Origin: Planctomycetota bacterium
GTDB lineage: Bacteria; Planctomycetota; Planctomycetia; Gemmatales; Gemmataceae
DNA: 34,421 nucleotides
Reading direction: 5' to 3'
NCBI GenBank assembly: GCA_026692965.1
Contig: JAPLNF010000294.1
Location: 1 to 34,421, forward strand
Shown: in pieces, positions 13,671-22,389 of the stretch
How positions within the stretch are numbered: position 1 is the first letter of the stretch
How the letters are laid out: each line of letters begins with the position of its first letter
Notes under the pieces: generated by a model
Seen by the model: only the letters and a program-made list of their open reading frames with translations
Database searches by the model: none
Told to the model about the DNA's origin: nothing
Made by a program: the position numbers and the translations under genes

Positions 13671-15497
13671 ATGGCAAATTCACGGTTCTCAATTGGTATC
13701 GACTTAGGCACTACAAACTGCGCAATTGCTTACATTGATTCTCAAAAAGAGGGTGGAACTGCAGAAGTACTTAATTTGCCACAAATTGTTCAGCCCGGAG
13801 TTTATGAAGACAGGAAATTGCTACCCTCTTTTCTTTATCTACCTCAAAAAGGAGAATTTCAAAACGGGGCTTTTAAACTTCCTTGGGGTGAAGAACAAAC
13901 GTTTATTGTTGGGGAATTTGCTAAAACCCATGGCGCACTTGTCCCGACTCATTTGGTAAGTTCTGCAAAATCTTGGCTTTGTCATACAGCAGTCAACAGG
14001 CGCGATAAAATCCTTCCTTGGAAAGCTAATGATGAATCAAATAAAGTTTCCCCACTTGAAGCCAGCACTCTTTATTTGAAGCACTTAGTTAATTCATGGA
14101 ACGCACAGTTTGAAACAATTGATAGTGAACTAACACTTGAAAAACAGGAAGTCGTCCTTACGGTTCCCGCCTCCTTTGATGCTGATGCCCGTGATTTTAC
14201 CATGGAAGCGGCCAAGGAAGCTGGTTTTAAGAAAATCAGCCTACTCGAAGAACCACAAGCTGCTTTTTACTCTTGGCTTGAAACAAACAAAAACACCTGG
14301 CGCGAACAAGTTCAGGAAGGTGATGTAATTCTTGTTATTGATGTCGGCGGAGGTACCTCCGATTTTACTTTGATTGCGGTAGAATCAGATCAAGGCAATC
14401 TATTTCTAAATAGACTTGCTGTTGGGGAGCATATCCTCCTTGGTGGCGATAATATGGATCTTGCCTTGGCCTACGAATTATCAAGGCAACTTGCTGCCAA
14501 TAATGTAAAACTCGATCTCGCACAAATGGTTGCTCTTTCACATGCGTGTAGAACTGCAAAAGAAAAACTTCTAGGGGATAAAGATCTTCGATCTTGGCCA
14601 ATGACCATTCTTGGCCGCGGTTCAAAAATGATTTCAGGAACCATTAAATGTGAATTAGAAAGATCAACACTTGAGAAAGTATTACTAGAGGGATTTTTCC
14701 CAATTTGTGGTCCAGATGACCAACCCACCTTACAATCGGGTTATGGGTTTCAAGAAATTGGTCTACCTTATGCAGCAGATGCTGCAATTACTAAGCATCT
14801 TGCTAATTTTTTAGTGAAACACCGAAAATCGATCGAGCAAAAATCTACCCAAGGCAAAGATGGCAAAAAAACATCCGGAGTTAATGTGATTCTTTTCAAT
14901 GGCGGAGTTTTCAAATCACCCCTTCTTAGGCAAAGAATACTAGACAATCTTGAATCTTGGAGCAAAGGCCCAATCAAAATGCTTTCGCATCAAGATTTAG
15001 ATTTATCGGTTGCGGTTGGGGCAGCTAGTTTTGGAATTGCAAAAAGAGGCAAAGGAATTCGGATTCGCGGGGGCGCTCCAAGAACTTATTACATTGGGAT
15101 TGAGTCTTCTGCTCCTGCAATTCCTGGTTTCCCCCGACCCATCAAGGCGTTGTGTGTAGTCCCATTTGGCATGGAAGAGGGCACAGAATCCGATATTCTA
15201 GGGCATGAATTTGGCTTAATCATTGGGCAAAAAGTCACCTTTCGCTTTCTTTCCTCTTCAACGCGAAAAAATGACGCCCTAGGCACTATCCTAGAGGAGT
15301 GGGATGATGATGTTCACGAAATATCTCCCTTGCAATTAACTTTGGAAAATCCCGAAAAGGACGCTAGTATGGTGCCAGTTTACTTGCACAGCAAAATAAC
15401 TGATATTGGTATGCTGGAGTTGTGGTGTATCGGCAAAAATTCGAAACAGAAATGGAAACTCGAATTTAATGTCCGCGAAAACAAAGCTAACTCATAA
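13671..15497 (+). CDS. Hsp70 family chaperone-like ATPase
   Basis: The protein is 608 residues. The actin-like ATPase domain is clear: phosphate-1 loop G-I-D-L-G-T-T-N-C-A (9-18), L-T-V-P-A-S-F-D-A-D-A-R (about 163-174), L-L-E-E-P-Q-A-A-F-Y and phosphate-2 loop V-I-D-V-G-G-G-T-S-D-F (about 222-232). The part after about residue 400 has N-G-G-V-F-K-S-P (adenosine region) and then a C-terminal half unlike the DnaK substrate-binding domain. The lid and the acidic E-E-V-D-like tail are lacking. This resembles the divergent bacterial Hsp70 group that travels with DUF2760, not the housekeeping DnaK. No DnaJ or GrpE is encoded nearby. It is cytoplasmic, with no signal peptide. Confidence 0.87.
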   Translation: MANSRFSIGIDLGTTNCAIAYIDSQKEGGTAEVLNLPQIVQPGVYEDRKLLPSFLYLPQKGEFQNGAFKLPWGEEQTFIVGEFAKTHGALVPTHLVSSAKSWLCHTAVNRRDKILPWKANDESNKVSPLEASTLYLKHLVNSWNAQFETIDSELTLEKQEVVLTVPASFDADARDFTMEAAKEAGFKKISLLEEPQAAFYSWLETNKNTWREQVQEGDVILVIDVGGGTSDFTLIAVESDQGNLFLNRLAVGEHILLGGDNMDLALAYELSRQLAANNVKLDLAQMVALSHACRTAKEKLLGDKDLRSWPMTILGRGSKMISGTIKCELERSTLEKVLLEGFFPICGPDDQPTLQSGYGFQEIGLPYAADAAITKHLANFLVKHRKSIEQKSTQGKDGKKTSGVNVILFNGGVFKSPLLRQRILDNLESWSKGPIKMLSHQDLDLSVAVGAASFGIAKRGKGIRIRGGAPRTYYIGIESSAPAIPGFPRPIKALCVVPFGMEEGTESDILGHEFGLIIGQKVTFRFLSSSTRKNDALGTILEEWDDDVHEISPLQLTLENPEKDASMVPVYLHSKITDIGMLELWCIGKNSKQKWKLEFNVRENKANS

Positions 15498-15591
15498 ATC
15501 AGACTAGGTTTCTTAAAATTTCGTAACTATCAATGAATTTATTAAATAGAATAACTTTTCCTAGAATCAAACCTTAGGTTGAGTCTTGTCA

Positions 15592-16179
15592 ATGAAGAAA
15601 GAGACAAACATGGAATCTGGTAATAATAAAGAAATTAAGCATCCCTTTGCAATCATACTTGCTGTTACGGCTGGTTTACTCAGGCTTGTGCCCCATTATC
15701 CAAATTGTACGCCCATTGGAGCCATGACTTTATTCTCTGGAAATAAAATTAATGGGATTTCTTCTTGGTTGATCCCTATCGGGGTTATGTTTATTACCGA
15801 CCTTTTGCTTTATTTCCCCTTGGAACAAATATCTTTAGAAGCTTTTTCTTGGATGACACCAGTTATTTACGGGTGTTATCTTGTCAATATTGCAATTGGA
15901 AGATTGATCACACCAGGCAATTTAGTGCTTAAACTATCGTTGTCTTCAGTACTTGGCAGCACACTATTTTTTATCTTTACGAATCTCGCTGTTTGGTTGG
16001 GAGGCGATGGCATTGCATACCCTCTCAATCTTGTAGGGTTATTGTCATGTTACGAAATGGCTATCCCCTTTTATGGATACCCCATGCTGACCGATTTATT
16101 TTTCACTCTGGGAATTTTCGGTTTAAACGGCTTACTTGAACGAGTATTTTCAACATCAAAGGCACAAGCAAAGTCATGA
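15592..16179 (+). CDS. DUF6580-type integral membrane protein, putative transporter component
   Basis: The protein is about 195 residues from the ATG at 15592. An in-frame TTG at 15586 and an ATG at 15610 are alternatives, and none has a strong ribosome-binding site. After a short polar N-terminus, R-L-V-P-H-Y-P-N-C-T-P-I-G-A-M-T-L-F resembles the DUF6580 family signature. This is followed by about five hydrophobic segments, one containing the typical P-I-G-V-M-F-I-T-D-L. The family is thought to resemble substrate-binding (S) components of ECF vitamin transporters, but the ligand is not established. Its stop overlaps the start of the YciI-like gene by ATGA, so the two are co-translated. Confidence 0.72.
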   Translation: MKKETNMESGNNKEIKHPFAIILAVTAGLLRLVPHYPNCTPIGAMTLFSGNKINGISSWLIPIGVMFITDLLLYFPLEQISLEAFSWMTPVIYGCYLVNIAIGRLITPGNLVLKLSLSSVLGSTLFFIFTNLAVWLGGDGIAYPLNLVGLLSCYEMAIPFYGYPMLTDLFFTLGIFGLNGLLERVFSTSKAQAKS

Positions 16180-16463
16180 AATTTGCAGCAATAATAAAAT
16201 ACATCTCTGACGCAGATAAAATCCAATCAGTAAGACCCTTGCACCGGGCTTATTTAACATCGCTTTTAAACCATGGAAATATCGTTGCAACAGGCCCTTT
16301 TACGGATGGTTTTGGCGCCCTTATCATATATGAGGCACCTGATCATGAAACCGCTGAAAGCTTTATTAAAAACGACCCATTTAATAAAGAAGGTATTTTT
16401 ATTACTTGGGAAGTCCGTCCTTGGAATTGCGTGATGGCAAACAAGGATTTGTTTCCCGCATAA
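16176..16463 (+). CDS. YciI-like (YCII-related) small protein
   Basis: The protein is 95 residues and forms a dimeric alpha-beta barrel-type YCII domain, with R-P-L-H-R-A-Y (20-26, including the conserved His23), G-x-x-x-A-T-G-P-F (34-42) and F-I-K-N-D-P-F (63-69). Conserved His and Asp residues suggest an active site in the family, and some relatives act in catabolic chemistry, but no function can be given here. Translation is coupled to the upstream membrane protein through an ATGA overlap. Confidence 0.8.
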   Translation: MKFAAIIKYISDADKIQSVRPLHRAYLTSLLNHGNIVATGPFTDGFGALIIYEAPDHETAESFIKNDPFNKEGIFITWEVRPWNCVMANKDLFPA

Positions 16464-16474
16464 TAGATTAAAGC

Positions 16475-16497
16475 TAGGTGTTTGAACCTAATTTTTT
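16475..16497 (+). terminator. Weak Rho-independent terminator after the YciI-like gene
   Basis: TAGGT (16475-16479) pairs with ACCTA (16486-16490) and is followed by ATTTTTT, whose last bases overlap the stop codon of the convergent thpR gene. The stem is only five base pairs, so this is tentative. Confidence 0.4.
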
Positions 16498-17068
16498 AAA
16501 GATTAATTTTTGCGAGTTTGGTGTATTCTGGGCCATCGTGCCTGTCTTCGCTGGACATCACAAGAACTTGTTTTACATCCAACTCATCAGAAATCCAAGG
16601 ATGGATTTTCCAATGAGAACAAACAATAGAAAAATCAAGATCCTGTTGGTTTAACCTTCCAAGCGAAAGATGGGGCTGAAAATCTCTTTGTTCTTTTCTG
16701 TAAAGCCCTTGCTCCTCAAGTTTATCTGCAAGAACATCATAGAGTTTCTGAAAACTTTGGACCGCATCGGGATCAACACCAAGCCAAACAACCCGGGCCC
16801 GTCTGGGATTAGGAAAGCATCCCATACCTTGCAATTTAAACTGAAAGGGTTTTATTTCTTTGCAGGCTTTTTTGGCAAGGTCACAGGTTTTCCAAAGGTC
16901 TCTATCATCAATTTGCCCTAAAAATAGCATAGTAATATGCAGCGCTTCAGGTTGATTCCACTTCACGCCAGGAAAATCGTTTGCCAACTCACTTTGTATC
17001 TGCAAACATCTCTTTTGGACTGCAGCGGGCATTTCAATTCCAATAAATGCCCGAAATTTCTTAGCCAT
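16496..17068 (-). CDS. thpR: RNA 2',3'-cyclic phosphodiesterase (2H family)
   Basis: The protein is 190 residues. It opens with F-R-A-F-I-G-I-E, typical of the bacterial ThpR/2'-5' ligase-like group. The two catalytic H-x-[TS] motifs are H-I-T (44-46, in L-H-I-T-M-L-F-L-G) and H-L-S (133-135, in Q-P-H-L-S-L-G-R). Enzymes of this group open 2',3'-cyclic phosphates on RNA, and ligase activity is seen in vitro for some. AAGGG seven bases before the ATG supports the start. It lies 11 bases after the sugar-kinase-like gene, forming the end of an apparent gltX-pfkB-thpR run. Confidence 0.9.
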   Translation of the reverse strand: MAKKFRAFIGIEMPAAVQKRCLQIQSELANDFPGVKWNQPEALHITMLFLGQIDDRDLWKTCDLAKKACKEIKPFQFKLQGMGCFPNPRRARVVWLGVDPDAVQSFQKLYDVLADKLEEQGLYRKEQRDFQPHLSLGRLNQQDLDFSIVCSHWKIHPWISDELDVKQVLVMSSEDRHDGPEYTKLAKINL

Positions 17069-17079
17069 AAAAGTACCCT

Positions 17080-17979
17080 TTAGAATGCTAGCATTGAACG
17101 GTAATCAGAATATCGCTGATCGATATCTTTGCGAGTGACGTTATTAAGTTTATCCAAACCAAAACCTTCAACTGTGAGACTGGCTACTACCGTTCCATAA
17201 CCCATGGCCCTGCGGAGGCTTCCGTGAGACTTATCATTGTCAGAGGCTAATGCACCCATAACACCGCCAGCAAAACTATCGCCTGCACCGGTTGGATCGA
17301 TAACTTTTTCGGTAGGAAAAGCAGGAACAACAAAAACGCCTGCTTCACTAAACAACATCGCGCCATGCTCGCCTTTTTTCAGGATAACAAACTTGGGCCC
17401 TAGTTTTCGTGTCGCATGCCCTGCACTAACCAGATTACTTTCACCCGTAAGAAGCATTGCCTCACTGTCATTCAAAAGCAACCCATCAATCCTAGGCAAT
17501 AATTCCAGCAGTTCTTTTTTCTGAATATTAATCCAAAGATCCATGGTATCAGCCAAAACAAGTTCGGGCTTTGTCACCTGATCCAAAACCTTTGCTTGGA
17601 CGATCGGGCTACTATTTGCAAGAAAAACAAACTTACTATCTTTGAAATGGTCAGGCAAAATTGGATTAAAAGTACCAAAAACATTCAAATGGACCTCAAG
17701 AGTGTCCCTGATATTCATATCTTTATGATAACGCCCCTTCCAACGGAAAGTCTTACCTTTTTCTGTAACCAAACCAGAAATATCAATGCCCTTTTTTTGA
17801 AAAAGATCTTTATGATCCTGTGGAAAATCTTCGCCAACAACCCCCACCAATCTTGGCTTGATAAAGTTACTAGCAACTAAAGAAAAATATGAAGCTGATC
17901 CACCTAATGCATCATCCACATTCCCATGTGGGGTTTCGATAGAATCAAAAGCAACAGAACCAACAACAAGTAATGACAT
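17080..17979 (-). CDS. PfkB-family carbohydrate/nucleoside kinase
   Basis: The start is the ATG at 17979 (299 residues), as GGAG sits six bases upstream and the family-type opening M-S-L-L-V-V-G-S-V-A-F-D follows. The frame extends upstream into gltX but without support. The C-terminal PfkB signature D-P-T-G-A-G-D-S-F-A-G-G (about 228-239) contains the catalytic base aspartate. An early G-G-S-A-S-Y-F motif (about 27-33) contributes to substrate binding. The fold is that of ribokinase/adenosine kinase, but the substrate is not apparent. It lies between gltX (40-base gap) and thpR (11-base gap) on the same strand. Confidence 0.88.
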   Translation of the reverse strand: MSLLVVGSVAFDSIETPHGNVDDALGGSASYFSLVASNFIKPRLVGVVGEDFPQDHKDLFQKKGIDISGLVTEKGKTFRWKGRYHKDMNIRDTLEVHLNVFGTFNPILPDHFKDSKFVFLANSSPIVQAKVLDQVTKPELVLADTMDLWINIQKKELLELLPRIDGLLLNDSEAMLLTGESNLVSAGHATRKLGPKFVILKKGEHGAMLFSEAGVFVVPAFPTEKVIDPTGAGDSFAGGVMGALASDNDKSHGSLRRAMGYGTVVASLTVEGFGLDKLNNVTRKDIDQRYSDYRSMLAF

Positions 17980-18019
17980 ACGAAACTCCGGTAACAATTG
18001 TTTAAGATTTCTTTTCCTT

Positions 18020-19570
18020 TTACTTAGCAATCAAATCCAACGCAAGATTTATCCTTCGCAAGGATTCTTCTTTCCCAAGAATATAAAGACAATCAAAGAC
18101 CCCTGGGCCAACCTCGATACCCGTGGTTGAAACCCTGAGGGCATGAATCAGCATGCCTGTGTTATGATTACCCGCCAGGCAAAAATCTTTCAACGTAGTT
18201 TCAATGCTCGCAACACTAAAATCAGACAATGCTTGCAAAGAAACCGAGAAAGTTTTGAGCAACTCGGGAACACCTTCTTTGGCAACTCTTTTTGCAAGCG
18301 ACTTTAAATCGTAATCTGGATCCGCTTTAAAAAATGGAGCACCATAGGGCAAAATATCACTAAAAATTTTCAGTCGATCTCCGGTTGCATCTATAACTTT
18401 TCGCAATGTTTCCAACTCTAATGGCGTAGGAACAGAATTGATAAATCCTGCTTTTTGCATAAAGGGCAGGGCCCCATCAACTTTTTTATCTAAGGGCAAA
18501 ACCTTCATGTATTCGCCTGCCACCCAAAACAATTTGTCAGGATCAAAACTTGCTGGCGCATTGTTGACCCGATCCAAACCAAATTTTGCAACCATTTCTT
18601 TCAAAAGGATAATTTCACTATGGTCATCCAAGGACCAACCCAGCCTTGCAAGGTAATTCACCAACCCTTCGGGCAAGTAACCCAATTCTTTGTAAAACGA
18701 AACGGTCGCAGGATTCAAATCATCGCGAATTTCAATTTGCTCATTGGTCCAACCAACAGCATTAAGCTTTTTAAGAACATCGCTTGTAACAAACTTTTTC
18801 ATGTCGCGCTTGCTAAGCTTCTTTTTAGAATTGGGCTCATTAACAACCGGAACATGCGCAAAAATTGGCATTGGTGCGCCCAAAGCGACGTATACTAAAA
18901 CCTGTACTGGAGTGTTAGACAAATGCTCCGCAGCGCGAATCACATGCGATATCCGCATGCCCACATCATCAATTACCGTTGCAAAATTATACAAGGCTCT
19001 GCCATCGGGCCTAAGAATAATAGGATCGCCAATCAGGTTGGATTGCCATTCAACATCGCCCCGAATCAAATCATTAATTTTAATCAATTCATCGTCAGGC
19101 ACCTTCAGCCTGATTGCTGTCTTCTTTTCGTTATAAAGTTTAACGCAATCATCAGGAGAAGATTGCCGATGTTTACCTCGGTGAACATAAGGCTTTTTGG
19201 CCTTCTCAGAAGCATCGCGCTCAGCTTTGATTTCATCAGTGGTCATGTAACATGGGTAAGCCTTACCTGCAGCAAGGAGCTGGTTTGCAGCATCGACATA
19301 AAGGTGATTGCGTTGGGATTGATAATAAGGAGCAAAAGGCCCATCAATTTCAGGCCCTTCATCCCAATCAATGCCTAACCAACGAAAGCCATCAAGAATC
19401 GGCTGTAAAGCCTCAACTTTATTTCGCTCTGAATCGGTATCATCAATGCGAAGAATGAATTTTCCACCCGCCTGCCGGGCAACAAGCCAGTTAAAAAGAG
19501 CTGTGCGAACACCTCCAATATGCAGGTATCCGGTTGGGCTGGGAGCAAAACGAGTCCTAATTTCCGCCAT
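18020..19570 (-). CDS. gltX: Glutamyl-tRNA synthetase
   Basis: The protein is 516 residues from the ATG at 19570, chosen over the open frame to 19600 because AGGG precedes it and the family N-terminus M-A-E-I-R-T-R-F-A-P-S-P-T-G begins there. Class I signatures are H-I-G-G (17-20) and K-L-S-K-R (251-255), the ATP-binding KMSKS equivalent. The D-D-T-D-x-E-R-N segment is also present. The anticodon-binding helical domain occupies the C-terminal third. It charges tRNAGlu with glutamate in the cytoplasm. Whether it also misacylates tRNAGln cannot be read from the sequence. It is followed by the pfkB-family gene and thpR, and preceded by the maoC-like gene (85 bases). Confidence 0.96.
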   Translation of the reverse strand: MAEIRTRFAPSPTGYLHIGGVRTALFNWLVARQAGGKFILRIDDTDSERNKVEALQPILDGFRWLGIDWDEGPEIDGPFAPYYQSQRNHLYVDAANQLLAAGKAYPCYMTTDEIKAERDASEKAKKPYVHRGKHRQSSPDDCVKLYNEKKTAIRLKVPDDELIKINDLIRGDVEWQSNLIGDPIILRPDGRALYNFATVIDDVGMRISHVIRAAEHLSNTPVQVLVYVALGAPMPIFAHVPVVNEPNSKKKLSKRDMKKFVTSDVLKKLNAVGWTNEQIEIRDDLNPATVSFYKELGYLPEGLVNYLARLGWSLDDHSEIILLKEMVAKFGLDRVNNAPASFDPDKLFWVAGEYMKVLPLDKKVDGALPFMQKAGFINSVPTPLELETLRKVIDATGDRLKIFSDILPYGAPFFKADPDYDLKSLAKRVAKEGVPELLKTFSVSLQALSDFSVASIETTLKDFCLAGNHNTGMLIHALRVSTTGIEVGPGVFDCLYILGKEESLRRINLALDLIAK

Positions 19571-19655
19571 GAAATGATTCCCTTCAATCGTAAAATACAA
19601 AGATAAATATATGACTTCGGGAAGAATCGAAAGGGATGAAATTTTCGGATTAGTT

Positions 19656-20135
19656 TTAAGTGGCAGATTTCGAGTTGGATTTTACACCCCGGCCCTCAAC
19701 TAAAGTTACAGTCACCCCCTCTTGAACCACTTTGCCATGCTGATTTATTACCTGCCTTTGCCAAGTAACAGTTCCGCGTCTGCCTCGAGAATTACTTTCG
19801 ATTTCCAAGATTTTGCATCGGACTTTGATAGTGTCGCCAATATTTACAGGCTCTTTAAAAAACCACTCCTTAAATTGAATAAAAGCAATAGTTCGAACAG
19901 GTGGAGCAAACAGGCCAAGGCCACTTGAAATGGAAAGAACTAACAAACCATGTGCAATAGGCTGCCTGAAAGGGGTCGAGGCAGCAAATTCATGATCCAT
20001 ATGAATGGGATTAAAATCGCCACTAACCCCTGCAAAATTTACAATGTCTGATTGGGTGATAGTTCGCCCCAAAGACTCCCATTCGCGCCCTAGTTCAAGG
20101 TCATCAAAAAACAAATGCTGCGAGGAAAAAGACAT
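19656..20135 (-). CDS. MaoC-like hot-dog fold dehydratase
   Basis: The protein is 159 residues. The MaoC/hydratase signature G-D-F-N-P-I-H-M-D (39-47) holds the catalytic Asp40 and His45, followed by A-H-G-L-L (the usual strand after the hot-dog helix). Such proteins hydrate enoyl-CoA thioesters or bind acyl groups. The substrate here is unknown, and no other fatty-acid or polyhydroxyalkanoate gene is adjacent. AAGGA lies about 11 bases before the ATG. It is upstream of gltX on the same strand but the 85-base gap leaves co-transcription open. Confidence 0.88.
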   Translation of the reverse strand: MSFSSQHLFFDDLELGREWESLGRTITQSDIVNFAGVSGDFNPIHMDHEFAASTPFRQPIAHGLLVLSISSGLGLFAPPVRTIAFIQFKEWFFKEPVNIGDTIKVRCKILEIESNSRGRRGTVTWQRQVINQHGKVVQEGVTVTLVEGRGVKSNSKSAT

Positions 20136-20271
20136 CGAATTTTATTCCTTTCAATGCAAAAGATTACTTGAGTTAAAATAATTACAATATTTTTTCAAGT
20201 AATCTTTGTTTTAAACGGGTTTCCGATTAGCATTCAAAAATTATTACTACCCGAATTATCAGGAAGCATTG

Positions 20272-21504
20272 ATGTTGAATATACCCAAAATTGTTGAAAA
20301 CTTTCCAAAATTAAGAGAAAGCAACGAAATTCATGCTGATGCCCCCGGAGGCACTCAAGTCCCCGAAGGCGTAATTAATGCTATTTCTCACTACCTGATC
20401 CACCAAAATGCAAATTTAGGAGCTGCTTTCAGAACTTCAAAAGAATCTGACCATACACTTTTAAATGCAGGTATAACGGTTCAAGCCTTATTGAACGCCA
20501 GAAGTAATTCAGAAATTATTTTTGGCAATAACATGACTTCTTTGACCTTCCACATCTCCCGTTCGATTGGAAACACCCTGCAAGAAGGCGACCGTATTTT
20601 ACTTTCTAAACTAGATCATGAGGCGAATATCTCGCCTTGGCAACTCATGGCACGAGATAAAAAATGCGAAGTTGATTTTGTAGAAATAGATGCAGAAACT
20701 TGCACTTTTAACAAAGACGATTTAGAGAGAAAGCTTTCTAAAAAACCAAAATTATTTGCATTTACAGCATGCTCCAACGCAACCGGAACACTAAACGACA
20801 TTCCAAACCTAACAAAAATGGGCCATGATGTAGGCGCCATGGTTTATGTTGATGCAGTGCATTACGCCCCGCATAAGCTAATCGATGTAACCCAATGGGA
20901 TTGCGATTTTTTAGCATGTTCCGCCTACAAATTTTTTGGCCCGCATGTAGGAATTTTGTATGGAAAAGAATCCATACTAAACAATTTACAACCTTACAAA
21001 GTAAGACCAGCTGCAGATTCAAACCCTGGGAAATGGATGACTGGCACCCAAAACCATGAAGGTATTGCTGGAACCACTGCAGCCATCGACTACCTCGCTT
21101 CTCTTTCAGGTGCAAACAGCTTAACCAGTAAACGAAACCAATTAGAACAAGCCTTTAACAAAATCGAAGAACATGAAAAAACACTTTCCGCCTGCTTTCT
21201 TGAAGGAATCAGAAAACTAGACGGTATTGAAATTGTGGGGCTAAAAGATTTAACAACCATAAACCAGCGCGTTGCAACATTCGCTTTAACAAGCAAGAAA
21301 GTTCCCGCTAATATAATGGCCAAAGAATTAGCACTTAAAGGCATTTTCGCATACAGCGGCAACTTTTACGCAAAAACATTAATGGAAACATTAGGATACG
21401 AAGGGAAGGGGGGCGTACTTAGAATTGGATTTGTGCATTACAACGATTTAAATCAAGTTGAAGTAATCCTCGATGAGTTAAAAAGAATTTTATCCATCAA
21501 GTAA
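20272..21504 (+). CDS. Cysteine desulfurase-like PLP enzyme (aminotransferase class V)
   Basis: The protein is 410 residues from the ATG at 20272. AGGA sits seven bases upstream, and the TTG at 20269 is a less likely alternative. Fold-type I class V features are D-A-P-G-G-T-Q-V-P (about 23-31), a cofactor-aspartate region near M-V-Y-V-D-A-V-H-Y-A-P-H, and the Schiff-base lysine in S-A-Y-K-F-F-G-P-H-V-G (Lys220). The A-Y-K-F-F-G-P-H pattern matches the cysteine-desulfurase-like subgroup, not IscS/SufS. A mobile loop with a catalytic cysteine typical of true desulfurases is not evident, so it may act on another amino acid. No iron-sulfur assembly genes are nearby. It ends in a strong hairpin terminator. 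Confidence 0.86.
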   Translation: MLNIPKIVENFPKLRESNEIHADAPGGTQVPEGVINAISHYLIHQNANLGAAFRTSKESDHTLLNAGITVQALLNARSNSEIIFGNNMTSLTFHISRSIGNTLQEGDRILLSKLDHEANISPWQLMARDKKCEVDFVEIDAETCTFNKDDLERKLSKKPKLFAFTACSNATGTLNDIPNLTKMGHDVGAMVYVDAVHYAPHKLIDVTQWDCDFLACSAYKFFGPHVGILYGKESILNNLQPYKVRPAADSNPGKWMTGTQNHEGIAGTTAAIDYLASLSGANSLTSKRNQLEQAFNKIEEHEKTLSACFLEGIRKLDGIEIVGLKDLTTINQRVATFALTSKKVPANIMAKELALKGIFAYSGNFYAKTLMETLGYEGKGGVLRIGFVHYNDLNQVEVILDELKRILSIK

Positions 21505-21526
21505 AAATGCTTTTACTTACTTTTTT
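21499..21526 (+). terminator. Rho-independent terminator after the class V enzyme gene
   Basis: AAGTAAAA (21499-21506) and TTTTACTT (21511-21518) form a perfect eight-base-pair stem around a four-base loop, followed after two bases by six Ts. The stop codon lies inside the left arm. The stem is AT-rich, but its geometry is standard. Confidence 0.7.
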
Positions 21527-21624
21527 ACAACAATTAATTCTTAATCAAAACCTTGTTGGCCTTGTTAAAAAAACGACTAAATGCCTATTATAGTAAGGTA
21601 CTATTCTAATAATTGCAGAAGAAT

Positions 21625-22389
21625 ATGGGTCAAAAAGGCATTAAAATTTCTGTTCATTGGACAAGGACTTTAATTAGTGATATTGTCCACTATGCAAAAA
21701 TGGTTCCTCTTTGCACCATTGAAAAAAAAATCAACATTGAAGCTGTGCAGATAGCCAAAGGCAATTCCCTTAAACGAATCGGCTGGACTAGCATATTTAC
21801 CAAGGCAATGGGCTTAGCATCAATTGAATTTGACGAGTTAAGGCAATCTTGGATGTCTTTCCCGTATGCTCACTTGTATCAACATCCAATTCCAATTGCC
21901 AGCGTTGCTATCAACCGCATAATTGACAATCAGGAAGCAGTAGTATTTGGTATGGTTCAAAAACCAGAATCTAAACCTTTATCAGAAATCAATGAATCGC
22001 TTCAGCATTTTAAAAATAGTCCTATCGATTCAGTTGCCTTGTTAAAACGAATGAGAAGAACCTCAAATTTTCCTTGGCCCATAAGAGCGATCATCTGGAA
22101 TTACGGTTTGTATCTTTCAGGTTACTGCAAAGCGAAAAACTTTGGTACCTATTCAGTAAGTTCCGTTTCACAACTAGATGCAAATACGATAGACCTTTTA
22201 ACGCCCCTAACTAGTGCACTAAATTATGGCCCGATTTCAGCTAATGGTGATTGCACCATTAGACTAACCTTTGATCATCGGGTTATGGATGGTCTAACCA
22301 TTGCAAAAGTGCTTTTGTTTATCGAAGAATCGATTAATGAATTGATACGAGAAGAAATCGAAAATCAAAACCAACCACAAGTAGTATAA
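21625..22389 (+). CDS. Stand-alone 2-oxoacid dehydrogenase-type acyltransferase (no lipoyl domain)
   Basis: The protein is 254 residues from the ATG at 21625; an in-frame TTG at 21613 is an alternative, and neither has a strong ribosome-binding site. Near the C-terminus, L-T-F-D-H-R-V-M-D-G holds the catalytic His218 and Asp222 of the E2/chloramphenicol-acetyltransferase fold. The strand S-V-S-Q-L about 45 residues earlier is the usual counterpart. True E2 subunits carry a lipoyl domain and an E1/E3-binding domain before this core, and both are absent here. No E1 or E3 gene lies nearby. It probably transfers an acyl group from CoA to an unknown acceptor. The region I-W-N-Y-G-L-Y (about 151-157) is hydrophobic. 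Confidence 0.8.
   Translation: MGQKGIKISVHWTRTLISDIVHYAKMVPLCTIEKKINIEAVQIAKGNSLKRIGWTSIFTKAMGLASIEFDELRQSWMSFPYAHLYQHPIPIASVAINRIIDNQEAVVFGMVQKPESKPLSEINESLQHFKNSPIDSVALLKRMRRTSNFPWPIRAIIWNYGLYLSGYCKAKNFGTYSVSSVSQLDANTIDLLTPLTSALNYGPISANGDCTIRLTFDHRVMDGLTIAKVLLFIEESINELIREEIENQNQPQVV

Noticed and set aside
14365-14728. Antisense open frames inside the Hsp70 gene
   Set aside because: They run against a well-conserved protein and show no recognisable domain or ribosome-binding site.
18744-19378. Long plus-strand frames (130 and 151 codons) across gltX
   Set aside because: They are shadows of the strongly conserved GltX coding sequence on the other strand.
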